This document shows positions 5,467 through 12,190 of a DNA stretch of 12,980 bases, in pieces. The notes under the pieces are model-generated. The model was not told the DNA's origin and searched no databases. It saw only the letters and a list, made by a program, of their open reading frames with translations. Position numbers and translations under genes: made by a program. Position 1 is the stretch's first letter. Each line of letters begins with the position of its first letter. This DNA is from an uncultured Clostridium sp. (GTDB lineage: Bacteria > Bacillota > Clostridia > TANB77 > CAG-508): positions 1 through 12,980 of the forward strand of contig CAMMMI010000048.1 of assembly GCA_946497905.1 (NCBI GenBank). The letters run 5' to 3'.

Positions 5467-6897
5467 TATTTCTTCTAAAAATAATTTATTTAACATTTTA
5501 GGATTTGCTTGTCCTTTTGTCTCTTTCATTGCTTGTCCTACTAAAAATCCTAATGCTTTTTCTTTTCCTGCTTTATAGTCTTCTATGGATTTTGGATTTG
5601 CTTCTAATACTTTTTTTACTACTTCTCTTATTGCTCCTTCGTCTGATATTTGTATCCAACCTTTTTCTTTTATAATTTCTTCTGGATCTCTAGGATTTTC
5701 AAATAATTCTTCTAGGACTTTTTTTCCTATGCTTGAACTTATTGTTCCTTTGTCTATTAAAATTACTAGCTTTCCTAGTTGATTACTGTCAAATGGTATT
5801 TCTATTGGTTCTGTTTCTGTTTCGTTTAATATTCTTGATATGTCAGATATAATCCAATTGTTTACTGCTTTTGGATTATTACATACTTTTATTGCTCCTT
5901 CGAATAAGTCTGATAAGTATTTTGAAGCAGTTATTATATTTGCGTCTTTTTCTGATAAATTATATTCTTTTAGATATCTTTCTTTTCTACTTTCTGGTAG
6001 TTCTGGTAACTCTTTTTTAATATTTTGTATATATTCTTCTGAAAGCTTTATTGCAACTAAATCTGGTTCTGGAAAATATCTATAGTCTTGTGCATCTTCT
6101 TTATCTCTCATAGAAAATGTCTTTCCTGATACATCATCCCATCTTAATGTTTCTTGTTCTACTTTTTTTCCATCCTCAATTATATCTATTTGCCTATCTA
6201 CTTCATATTCTATAGCTCTTGCAATACTTCTAAAAGAGTTCATATTTTTCATTTCTGTACGTGTTCCTAATTTCGTATCTCCTTTTTTTCTTACTGATAC
6301 ATTTACATCTGCACGATATGATCCTTCTTGCATTTTACAATCTGATACTTCTATGTATTCTAGTATTGATTTTAACTTTTTAAGGTATAATTCCGCTTCT
6401 TCACTACTTCTTATGTCTGGTTCTGAAACAATTTCTATTAACGGAACTCCTGCTCTATTTAGATCTACTAAGCTTCCTCCTGAAAATTCATCATGATTTA
6501 GTTTTCCTGCGTCTTCTTCTATATGAATTCTAGTAATTCCTATTTTTTTCTTTCCTTCTTTTGTTTCTATTTCTATATATCCATTTTTACACAATGGCTT
6601 ATCATATTGCGAAATTTGATATGCTTTTGGTAGGTCTGGATAAAAATAATTTTTTCTATCATTTTTGCTATTTCTTGATATTTCACAATTTGTTGCTAGT
6701 CCAGCTTTTACAGCATATTCCACTACTTTTTCGTTTAATACTGGTAATGTTCCCGGCATTGCCATACATATTGGACATACTTGGGTATTTGGTGCTGCTC
6801 CAAATTTTGTTGGACATGAACAAAATATTTTTGTTTTTGTTGAAAGTTCTGAATGAACTTCTAGTCCTATTACTACTTCGTAATCTTCTCTTGACAT
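5464..6897 (-). CDS. gatB: Asp-tRNA(Asn)/Glu-tRNA(Gln) amidotransferase subunit B
   Basis: GatB is the kinase and tRNA-binding subunit of the GatCAB transamidosome. It activates mischarged Glu-tRNA(Gln) or Asp-tRNA(Asn) with ATP so that ammonia from GatA can amidate it. The 477-aa protein has GLEVHSEL (11-18), a Cys cluster C26, C28, C41 and C44 that could bind metal, NYFYPDLPKAYQISQYD (83-99), HIEEDAGKLNHD, and a C-terminal YqeY-like helical domain ending in GQANPKMLNKLFLEEI. This is full family length. The start at 6897 has AGGAGG seven bases upstream. It is third in gatC-gatA-gatB. Its TAA stop lies in the first six bases of the right arm of the palindromic element. Confidence 0.97.
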   Translation of the reverse strand: MSREDYEVVIGLEVHSELSTKTKIFCSCPTKFGAAPNTQVCPICMAMPGTLPVLNEKVVEYAVKAGLATNCEISRNSKNDRKNYFYPDLPKAYQISQYDKPLCKNGYIEIETKEGKKKIGITRIHIEEDAGKLNHDEFSGGSLVDLNRAGVPLIEIVSEPDIRSSEEAELYLKKLKSILEYIEVSDCKMQEGSYRADVNVSVRKKGDTKLGTRTEMKNMNSFRSIARAIEYEVDRQIDIIEDGKKVEQETLRWDDVSGKTFSMRDKEDAQDYRYFPEPDLVAIKLSEEYIQNIKKELPELPESRKERYLKEYNLSEKDANIITASKYLSDLFEGAIKVCNNPKAVNNWIISDISRILNETETEPIEIPFDSNQLGKLVILIDKGTISSSIGKKVLEELFENPRDPEEIIKEKGWIQISDEGAIREVVKKVLEANPKSIEDYKAGKEKALGFLVGQAMKETKGQANPKMLNKLFLEEI

Positions 6898-6999
6898 CTA
6901 TTTTCCTCCTTTTTTAGTAATTATTTCATTTTATTGCATATAGCTAAATATTCTTCCTCCAGTAATATCAATTGTTTTATGTTACTAGAGTAGTTTTTT

Positions 7000-7029
7000 A
7001 TTATACACATATTTATATTATTTCTTCAA
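7000..7029 (-). promoter_or_regulatory. Candidate internal promoter between gatA and gatB
   Basis: On the minus strand there is TTGAAG (7029-7024), an 18-base spacer, and TATAAT (7005-7000), just after the gatA stop. The downstream leader holds a weak 7-bp hairpin and a GGAGG with no start codon in range. In such AT-rich DNA a chance match is possible. Confidence 0.4.
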
Positions 7030-7031
7030 TT

Positions 7032-8501
7032 TTATTTTTTAAATTCTGGTTTATAATTTTCTCTAAATTTTAAATCTTGTTCAAATGTGTATGCTGAATT
7101 TAGTATTGTCTCTTCACAGAATTTATTTCCTATTAATTGCATTCCTATTGGCATTCCTTCTTTGTCTACTCCACATGGTATTGAAATTGCTGGAAGTCCT
7201 GCTATATTTACAGAAACTGTGCAAATATCTGCTAAATACATTTCTAGTGGATTATTAGATTTTGCTCCTATATCAAATGCAACTGTTGGTGCTGTTGGAG
7301 TCAATATAACATCATATTTCTTAAATGCTTTATCAAATTCATTCATAACTAATGTACGCACTTGTTGTGCCTTTTTATAATATGCATCATAATATCCAGA
7401 AGATAATACATAAGTACCAAGTATTATTCTTCTTTTTACTTCTTGTCCAAATCCTTCACTTCTTGATTTTTTGTATAATTCCTTTAAGTCTTTAAATTCA
7501 CTTGTTCTATATGTATATCTAATACCATCAAATCTTCCTAGGTTTGAACTAGCCTCAGCACAGGCAATTATGTAATAAGTTGCTAATGAATATTCTGCAA
7601 CATTTAATGAAAATTCTTCAACTTCTGCACCTAGTCTTTTATATCTTTCAATTGCTTCATGTAAACTTTCCTTTACTTCTTCATTTATTCCTTCACCATA
7701 AAATTCTTTTGGCACACCTATTTTTAAACCTTTTACACTATTTTTTAAGCATTTCGTATAATCTTTTTTCTCTATTTCTACTGATGTTGTATCTTTTTTG
7801 TCATGTCCTGCAATTATATTTAATAGTATTGCCGTATCTTTAACATCTTTTGTTATTGGTCCTATTTGGTCTAAAGATGAAGCAAATGCTACTAGTCCAT
7901 ATCTTGATATTAAACCATATGTTGGTTTTAATCCAACAACACCACAAAAACTTGCTGGTTGCCTTATTGAGCCTCCTGTATCACTGCCTAGTGCCCATGG
8001 TATCATATTTGCTGCTACTGCTGCTGCGCTTCCTCCTGAAGAACCTCCTGGTACTTTATTTAAATTCCATGGATTTTTTGTTTTTTTAAAATATGAATAT
8101 TCTGTTGAACCTCCCATCGCAAATTCGTCCATATTTAATTTTCCTAAATTTATCATATTTTCATTATTTATTTTATCCATTACAGTTGCATCATATGGTG
8201 ATACAAAGTTTTCCAACATTTTTGAGCTACATGTTGTTTTTATTCCTTTTGTACATATGTTATCTTTTATTCCTATTGGAATTCCTGCTAACTTTCCTTC
8301 TATTTCTTCATTATCTAATTTTTTTTGTATTTTTTCTGATTCATTTTTTGCTTCTTCTGTCAGAGTTGTTACAAATGCTTGTACGTCTTTTTCTTTTTCT
8401 TCTATCCTATTTATATATGCATTTGTAATCTCTTGAATTGTTAATTCTTTTTTCTTTAATTTTTCTTGCAATTCATGTACTGCTAATTCTGTGATTTCCA
8501 T
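7032..8501 (-). CDS. gatA: Asp-tRNA(Asn)/Glu-tRNA(Gln) amidotransferase subunit A (glutaminase)
   Basis: GatA hydrolyses glutamine and supplies ammonia to GatB through a channel. This 489-aa protein belongs to the amidase signature family and keeps the complete Ser-cisSer-Lys triad: K79 in GIPIGIKDN, S154 in PGGSSGGSAAA and S178 in GSDTGGSIRQPASF, the same residue numbers known from the Staphylococcus aureus enzyme. The length is normal. The start at 8501 has AAGGAGG seven bases upstream. It sits 72 bases after gatC and 134 before gatB. The larger second gap contains a candidate promoter. Together with gatB and gatC it suggests that the cell makes at least one of Gln-tRNA or Asn-tRNA by the indirect route. 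Confidence 0.97.
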   Translation of the reverse strand: MEITELAVHELQEKLKKKELTIQEITNAYINRIEEKEKDVQAFVTTLTEEAKNESEKIQKKLDNEEIEGKLAGIPIGIKDNICTKGIKTTCSSKMLENFVSPYDATVMDKINNENMINLGKLNMDEFAMGGSTEYSYFKKTKNPWNLNKVPGGSSGGSAAAVAANMIPWALGSDTGGSIRQPASFCGVVGLKPTYGLISRYGLVAFASSLDQIGPITKDVKDTAILLNIIAGHDKKDTTSVEIEKKDYTKCLKNSVKGLKIGVPKEFYGEGINEEVKESLHEAIERYKRLGAEVEEFSLNVAEYSLATYYIIACAEASSNLGRFDGIRYTYRTSEFKDLKELYKKSRSEGFGQEVKRRIILGTYVLSSGYYDAYYKKAQQVRTLVMNEFDKAFKKYDVILTPTAPTVAFDIGAKSNNPLEMYLADICTVSVNIAGLPAISIPCGVDKEGMPIGMQLIGNKFCEETILNSAYTFEQDLKFRENYKPEFKK

Positions 8502-8573
8502 GTTGAGTCCTCCTTAATATTTAATTTTATTGTAATTATTTGTCTATTAATTTTATACTGGTAAACTATAACC

Positions 8574-8861
8574 TTAATTTATTACTTTAGGTATTTTAAA
8601 CATGTTTTTTTCTTCACTTGGTGCATTTTCTAGTAAAGCTTTATTATCTTTAAATACTTCTACTTCATCTTTTCTAAATATATTTTTTGCTTGATTTGCT
8701 CCTATTGTAATATCAAGGTTTTCTACTGGTGCATTATTTACTATGTTTGCAAAATTTAATATTTCTTCTAAATTATTTAAATAATTATTAACTTCATTTT
8801 CTTCTAAATTTAAGTTTGCTAAATTAGCAATATGTAAAATCTCTTCTTTGCTTACTTTCAT
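8574..8861 (-). CDS. gatC: Asp-tRNA(Asn)/Glu-tRNA(Gln) amidotransferase subunit C
   Basis: GatC is the small subunit that wraps around the GatA-GatB interface and stabilises GatA. The 95-aa protein begins MKVSKEEILHIANLANLNLEE, matching the family N-terminus, with the central EILNFANIVNNAPVENLDI region and the C-terminal RKDEVEVFKDNKALLENAP segment. The start at 8861 has AAGGAG about seven bases upstream. It is the first gene of the gatCAB operon, with a good promoter 30 bases upstream. Confidence 0.95.
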   Translation of the reverse strand: MKVSKEEILHIANLANLNLEENEVNNYLNNLEEILNFANIVNNAPVENLDITIGANQAKNIFRKDEVEVFKDNKALLENAPSEEKNMFKIPKVIN

Positions 8862-8890
8862 AGTCTCACTCCTTACTAAATTTGGTATTT

Positions 8891-8919
8891 ATTATATACT
8901 TTTTTATTGGAAAAAACAA
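8891..8919 (-). promoter_or_regulatory. Promoter of gatCAB
   Basis: On the minus strand there is TTGTTT (8919-8914), exactly 17 bases, and TATAAT (8896-8891), 29 bases upstream of the gatC start. The -35 region overlaps a T-run that could also be the tail of a transcript coming from rplL. Confidence 0.7.
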
Positions 8920-8955
8920 GCCCCATCTATGCAATATATTATAATTTCGTTAAAA

Positions 8956-9043
8956 TTCAAATGGACAATATGGATAATATGATTTCTTGAGTAAGCTTCT
9001 CGGCTTGTTACATAAATTATATTATCCATATTGTCCATTTGAA
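8956..9043. repeat. 25-bp perfect inverted repeat between rplL and gatC
   Basis: Arms 8956-8980 and 9019-9043 are perfectly complementary over 25 bases, with a 38-base loop (8981-9018). The minus-strand loop contains AAGC/GCTT around a six-base turn and the octamer AACAAGCC (9009-9002). That octamer is complementary to GGCTTGTT (8922-8915), which is followed by more T residues. A 66-codon open frame runs through it from a TTG, but the palindrome explains the frame and there is no ribosome-binding site. It could be a transcript-end structure, a leader RNA for gatCAB, or a small insertion element. Confidence 0.8.
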
Positions 9044-9056
9044 CTATAACATAAAA

Positions 9057-9099
9057 TGAACCCTCCTTATTAAACTTTTTGTCTAATAATTTGGGTTCA
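9057..9099 (-). promoter_or_regulatory. Potential hairpin enclosing an orphan Shine-Dalgarno downstream of rplL
   Basis: Minus-strand TGAACCC (9099-9093) can pair with GGGTTCA (9063-9057). Just before the second arm is AAGGAGG, placed nine bases before ATG-TTA-TAG, a two-codon frame. A competing 5-bp hairpin (GTTCA/TGAAC) uses the first arm. The pairing is real, but its function is unknown. Confidence 0.35.
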
Positions 9100-9127
9100 C
9101 TCAAAATGAACGCTTTGTTCTTTATTA

Positions 9128-9496
9128 TTATTTAAGTTCTACTACTGCTCCAACTTCTGTAAATTTAGCTTTTAATTCTTCTGCTTCTTCTTTTGAAGCT
9201 CCTTCTTTTACTGTTTTTGGTGCTCCATCAACTAGGTCTTTAGCTTCTTTTAATCCTAATCCTGTAGCATCTCTAACTACTTTTATTACTTTTATTTTTT
9301 GATCTCCTGCTTCTGTTAATACAACATCAAATGATGTTTTTTCTTCTGCTGCTGCTCCTGCAACTGCTCCTCCTGCTGGTGCTGCTGCCGCAACTGCTGA
9401 TACTCCATATTTTTCTTCAATAGCTTTTACTAAATCTGCTAATTCAACAACTGTTAAAGCGTCGATTTCTTCTAATAATTTTTCTATTTTTTCCAT
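9128..9496 (-). CDS. rplL: 50S ribosomal protein L7/L12
   Basis: L7/L12 is the multi-copy stalk protein that recruits translation GTPases. The 122-aa protein has the N-terminal dimerisation and L10-binding helix pair (1-32), an Ala/Gly-rich hinge (about 34-52, AAAAPAGGAVAGAAAEE) and the globular C-terminal domain with VIKVVRDATGLGLKEAKDLVDG and the ending EVGAVVELK. The start at 9496 has AGGAGG seven bases upstream. It follows rplJ after 149 bases. The next gene downstream is gatC, not rpoB. Confidence 0.97.
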   Translation of the reverse strand: MEKIEKLLEEIDALTVVELADLVKAIEEKYGVSAVAAAAPAGGAVAGAAAEEKTSFDVVLTEAGDQKIKVIKVVRDATGLGLKEAKDLVDGAPKTVKEGASKEEAEELKAKFTEVGAVVELK

Positions 9497-9645
9497 TTTA
9501 AATCCTCCTAAATTATTTTTTTGTGAATTAAGTTCACAATTCTTTAATTATTTTTATGAGTAAAATTCTCATTTTTTATAAAATTTATATAAATCTTTCT
9601 TATTTATAAATTTATATTTTGTTTTTTAATTGTTTCATTTTTTTA
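9497..9645 (-). other. rplJ-rplL intergenic region with three short hairpins
   Basis: This 149-base AT-rich gap holds TTGTGAA/TTCACAA (9521-9527 and 9533-9539), ATGAG/CTCAT around 9556-9571, and a longer A/T stem (9581-9594 with 9602-9613, one 2-base bulge). None has a T-run on the minus strand, so none is a clear terminator. They might be processing or stability elements that favour rplL expression, but this is inference. Confidence 0.4.
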
Positions 9646-10239
9646 TTATTCTGCTGGTGTTGTTTCTGTTTCTGTATTTGTTTCTTCAGCTGTAGATGAT
9701 TTTGTTTCTTCTACTGCTACATTAACAGCTACTTTTTCTCCAGCTTCTTCTTTTTGTTTTTTTACTTCATTAAGTGCAACTGCAATTTTTGAAATATTTC
9801 CAAGTAAAGCTCCAGCAAGCATAGATAGTAATGTTTCTCTTGAAGGTAATTTTGCTAAAGTTATAATCTCTTCTGCTGTCATTACTTTTCCTTCGATTAC
9901 TCCACCTTTAATTTTGTAATATTCATTGTTTTTTGTAAAATTATATATTGCTTTTGCTGGTTCTAAGTAATCTTCTTTTCCTATAACTACTGCTGTTGGT
10001 CCTACTAATTTATCATCTAATCCTTCTATTTCACATTCTGCTAATGCTCTTCTTGTTATATTATTTTTTATAATTGTGTATTTTGCATTTGCATTTCTTA
10101 AATCTCTTCTTAATGCTGTATCATTTTCTACATTAATTCCTCTGTATTCTGTTAAAAGTATTAATTTAGCTTCTTTCATTTCTTCTGCTAATTTTTTTAC
10201 TTCTTCTTTCTTTTGATTTAGTATTTTTTCACTTGCCAT
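9646..10239 (-). CDS. rplJ: 50S ribosomal protein L10 with an acidic C-terminal extension
   Basis: L10 anchors the L7/L12 stalk to 23S rRNA and commonly represses its own operon. The 197-aa protein has the expected N-terminal rRNA-binding domain (KILNQKKEEVKKLAEEMKEAKLILLTEYRG, ALRRDLRNANAKYTIIKNN) and the C-terminal L12-binding helix (RETLLSMLAGALLGN onward). It is about 25 to 30 residues longer than many family members because of a Thr/Glu-rich tail (about 172-197, ending ETNTETETTPAE). The start at 10239 has GGAGG 10 bases upstream. An attenuator leader lies between rplA and this gene. Confidence 0.96.
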   Translation of the reverse strand: MASEKILNQKKEEVKKLAEEMKEAKLILLTEYRGINVENDTALRRDLRNANAKYTIIKNNITRRALAECEIEGLDDKLVGPTAVVIGKEDYLEPAKAIYNFTKNNEYYKIKGGVIEGKVMTAEEIITLAKLPSRETLLSMLAGALLGNISKIAVALNEVKKQKEEAGEKVAVNVAVEETKSSTAEETNTETETTPAE

Positions 10240-10311
10240 TTATTTTTTCACCTCCTAGAATTTGTATATTTAATTATCATTTTTTTAGATTATTAAAATT
10301 TATCTTATAAT

Positions 10312-10362
10312 CCAAAAAATAACACTCTTTTGTATCCTACCAGATAGGTACAAAAAGAGTGT
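10312..10362 (-). terminator. Attenuator terminator in the L10 leader
   Basis: Minus-strand ACACTCTTTTTGTACCT (10362-10346) pairs with AGGATACAAAAGAGTGT (10338-10322, one bulged A), followed by TATTTTTT. It lies between rplA and rplJ and would end transcription before rplJL unless an alternative fold forms. Confidence 0.85.
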
Positions 10363-10418
10363 ATATTTCTCTATTATCGTACCTAGGTAGGACTTATTTT
10401 TGCCTACTGTCTTTGGCT
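10312..10418 (-). promoter_or_regulatory. L10 leader (ribosomal protein autoregulatory RNA) upstream of rplJ
   Basis: The minus-strand RNA starts right after the rplA stop with GCCAAAGACAGTAGGC, typical of the Firmicute L10 leader. AGTAGG (10408-10403) can pair with CCTACC (10391-10386) to form the expected L10-L12 binding stem. The segment CCTACCTAGGTAC (10391-10379) is also complementary to GTACCTA-tct-GGTAGG (10351-10336) inside the terminator loop, which gives an antiterminator. So binding of L10 would free the terminator and lower rplJL expression. The family name is recognised from pattern; the mechanism is known for this RNA class. Confidence 0.85.
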
Positions 10419-10419
10419 T

Positions 10420-11103
10420 TTATTTTTGGTCTATTAATATACTTGGTCCCATTGTTGTTGCTATAGCAACACTTCTTATGTATTGTCCTTTAGCTGCTGC
10501 TGGTTTTGCTTTTATAATAGCATTCATTATTGTTTCGTAATTTTCTGATAATTTTTCTGCTCCAAATGAAACTTTTCCAAATCCTAAGTGAATTATATTA
10601 GTTTTGTCTAATCTATATTCTACTTTACCTGATTTAATTTCATTTATTGCCTTTGTTACATCCATTGTTACTGTTCCTGATTTAGGGTTTGGCATTAATC
10701 CTTTTGGTCCTAATACTTTTCCTAGTCTTCCTACAACACCCATCATATCTGGAGTTGCAACAACTACGTCATAATCAAACCAATTATCATTTTGTATTTT
10801 TGGTATTAATTCTTCTGCTCCAACAAAGTCTGCTCCAGCTTTTTCTGCTTCTTCTGCTTTTGGTCCTTTTGCAAAAACTAATACTTTTTGTGTTTTACCT
10901 GTACCATTTGGAAGCACTACTGTACCTCTAACTTGTTGATCAGCATGTTTTGAGTCAACACCTAGTTTTACATGTAATTCTACTGTTTCATCAAATTTCG
11001 TTTTTGGCATTTTTTCTATTATTTCTAATGCTTCTTTTATCCCATATTCTTTTGTTTTGTCAATTAATTTTATGCTTTCTGCATATCTTTTTGACATTTT
11101 CAT
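10420..11103 (-). CDS. rplA: 50S ribosomal protein L1
   Basis: L1 forms the mobile stalk at the E-site and helps release deacylated tRNA. The 227-aa product has the family landmarks FDETVELHVKLGVDSKHADQ, VRGTVVLPNGTGK, DMMGVVGRLGKVLGPKGLMPNPKSGTV and the C-terminal AKPAAAKGQYIRSVAIATTMGPSI. I chose the ATG at 11103 (MKMSKRYAES) because AAAGGAGG lies eight bases upstream. An upstream in-frame start at 11145 would add 14 atypical residues and has no ribosome-binding site. It is 79 bases from rplK, and the gap holds a short GAGC-ATA-GCTC hairpin. Confidence 0.97.
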   Translation of the reverse strand: MKMSKRYAESIKLIDKTKEYGIKEALEIIEKMPKTKFDETVELHVKLGVDSKHADQQVRGTVVLPNGTGKTQKVLVFAKGPKAEEAEKAGADFVGAEELIPKIQNDNWFDYDVVVATPDMMGVVGRLGKVLGPKGLMPNPKSGTVTMDVTKAINEIKSGKVEYRLDKTNIIHLGFGKVSFGAEKLSENYETIMNAIIKAKPAAAKGQYIRSVAIATTMGPSILIDQK

Positions 11104-11162
11104 TTTTCTAACCTCCTTTGGTATTAACGAGCTATGCTCTCCCAATTAATTTATTTATAATT

Positions 11163-11184
11163 AATATATATCTTGATATATATT
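11163..11184. repeat. 10-bp A/T-rich inverted repeat at the rplK stop codon
   Basis: AATATATATC (11163-11172) and GATATATATT (11175-11184) are perfect inverted arms across a 2-base centre, overlapping the rplK stop. There is no T-run on the minus strand, so it is unlikely to be a terminator. It may be a weak mRNA stability element or chance. Confidence 0.45.
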
Positions 11185-11611
11185 ACTCTGTAACAACAAC
11201 TCCCATAGATCTGGCAGTACCTTCAACCATGCTCATAGCTGTTTCTAATGTTGCTGCATTTAAATCTGGCATTTTTTGTTCAGCAATTGCTTTTACTTGC
11301 TCTTTTGTTATTTTAGCAACTTTTTCTCTGTTTGGTTTTCCTGAACCTTTTTCTATTTTTATAGCTTTTTTTATTAATACTGCAACTGGTGGAACTTTTG
11401 TTATAAATTCAAAAGATTTATCTTTATATACTGTTATTACTACTGGTATTATCATTCCAGGTTGATTTGCAGTTCTATCATTAAATTCCTTTACAAATTG
11501 CATGATATTAACACCACTTGAACCTAGTGCTGGACCTACTGGTGGAGCTGGTGTTGCTTTTCCTGCTTCTATTTGTAATTTAATAATATTTGATATTTCT
11601 TTTTCTGCCAT
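11183..11611 (-). CDS. rplK: 50S ribosomal protein L11
   Basis: L11 binds the GTPase-associated region of 23S rRNA. In many bacteria this is the thiostrepton target, and L11 is also needed for RelA activation. The 142-aa protein has the proline-rich N-terminal segment PAPPVGPALGSSGVNIMQF (21-39) and the C-terminal rRNA-binding domain ending TARSMGVVV. The length is standard. The start at 11611 has AAGGAGG nine bases upstream. It is 26 bases downstream of nusG. Confidence 0.97.
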   Translation of the reverse strand: MAEKEISNIIKLQIEAGKATPAPPVGPALGSSGVNIMQFVKEFNDRTANQPGMIIPVVITVYKDKSFEFITKVPPVAVLIKKAIKIEKGSGKPNREKVAKITKEQVKAIAEQKMPDLNAATLETAMSMVEGTARSMGVVVTE

Positions 11612-11637
11612 TTTTATGGCACCTCCTTGATAATTTA

Positions 11638-12174
11638 TTATTTGATTTTTTGTACTTGTGAAAATTCTAATTCAACTGGAGTTTCTCTTCCAAACATTGA
11701 AACTAAAACTTTTACTTTGTGTTTTTCTTTATTTATTTCTTGAACAGTACCAACAAATCCTTCAAATGGTCCATTCATTACTTGTACTTGCTCATTTACA
11801 TCATAGTCTACATTTATTGGAACATCTTCAAATCCCATATTTCGTATTTCTTCTTCTGTTAATGGTATTGGATCTGTTCCAGAACCAACGAATCCTGTAA
11901 CGCCTCTTGTATTTCTTACTATATACCATGATTCTTCTGTTACTATCATTTTAATTAAAACATATCCTGGAAAAACTTTTTTTAAGTTTGTTTTTCTTTT
12001 TCCATCTTTTATTTCAATTTGTTCTTCCATTGGTACTATAATATCAAAAAAATAGTCTTCTAATTCTCTATTTTTTATAGTATTCTCTAAATCTTTTTTA
12101 ACTTTGTTTTCATAACCAGAATAAGTATGAACTACATACCATCTAGCTACCATATCATAATCTTTTTGAGACAT
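11638..12174 (-). CDS. nusG: Transcription termination/antitermination factor NusG
   Basis: NusG binds RNA polymerase through its N-terminal NGN domain and couples it to Rho or ribosomal protein S10 through its KOW domain. The 178-aa protein shows the NGN start ARWYVVHTYSGYENKVKKDL, FPGYVLIKM, the RNTRGVTGFVG segment and a C-terminal KOW domain (about 125-178, VQVMNGPFEGFVGTVQEI). The start at 12174 has GGAGG 10 bases upstream. A second ATG seven codons in (MVARWYVV) is possible but has no better site. It lies 16 bases after secE. Confidence 0.96.
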   Translation of the reverse strand: MSQKDYDMVARWYVVHTYSGYENKVKKDLENTIKNRELEDYFFDIIVPMEEQIEIKDGKRKTNLKKVFPGYVLIKMIVTEESWYIVRNTRGVTGFVGSGTDPIPLTEEEIRNMGFEDVPINVDYDVNEQVQVMNGPFEGFVGTVQEINKEKHKVKVLVSMFGRETPVELEFSQVQKIK

Positions 12175-12190
12175 TTAAAGTAAGCCTCCT

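Noticed and set aside
7798..8436. 212-codon plus-strand open frame opposite gatA
   Set aside because: gatA is intact with a complete catalytic triad on the other strand, and the opposite frame shows no family signature or start signals.
8904..9104. A 66-codon minus-strand open frame starting at TTG between rplL and gatC
   Set aside because: It spans both arms of the 25-bp palindrome, which explains its mirrored Asn/Ile/His-rich sequence. It has no ribosome-binding site at the TTG, its internal ATG is 23 bases from the nearest GGAGG, and it overlaps the gatC promoter.
9521..9613. Hairpins between rplJ and rplL as intrinsic terminators
   Set aside because: No T-run follows any of them on the minus strand, and rplL must be highly expressed from this operon.
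10258..10318. Possible second promoter (TTGGAT with TAATCT) between the L10 attenuator and rplJ
   Set aside because: The -10 match is poor and A/T-rich sequence gives many chance matches. It would also bypass the attenuator.
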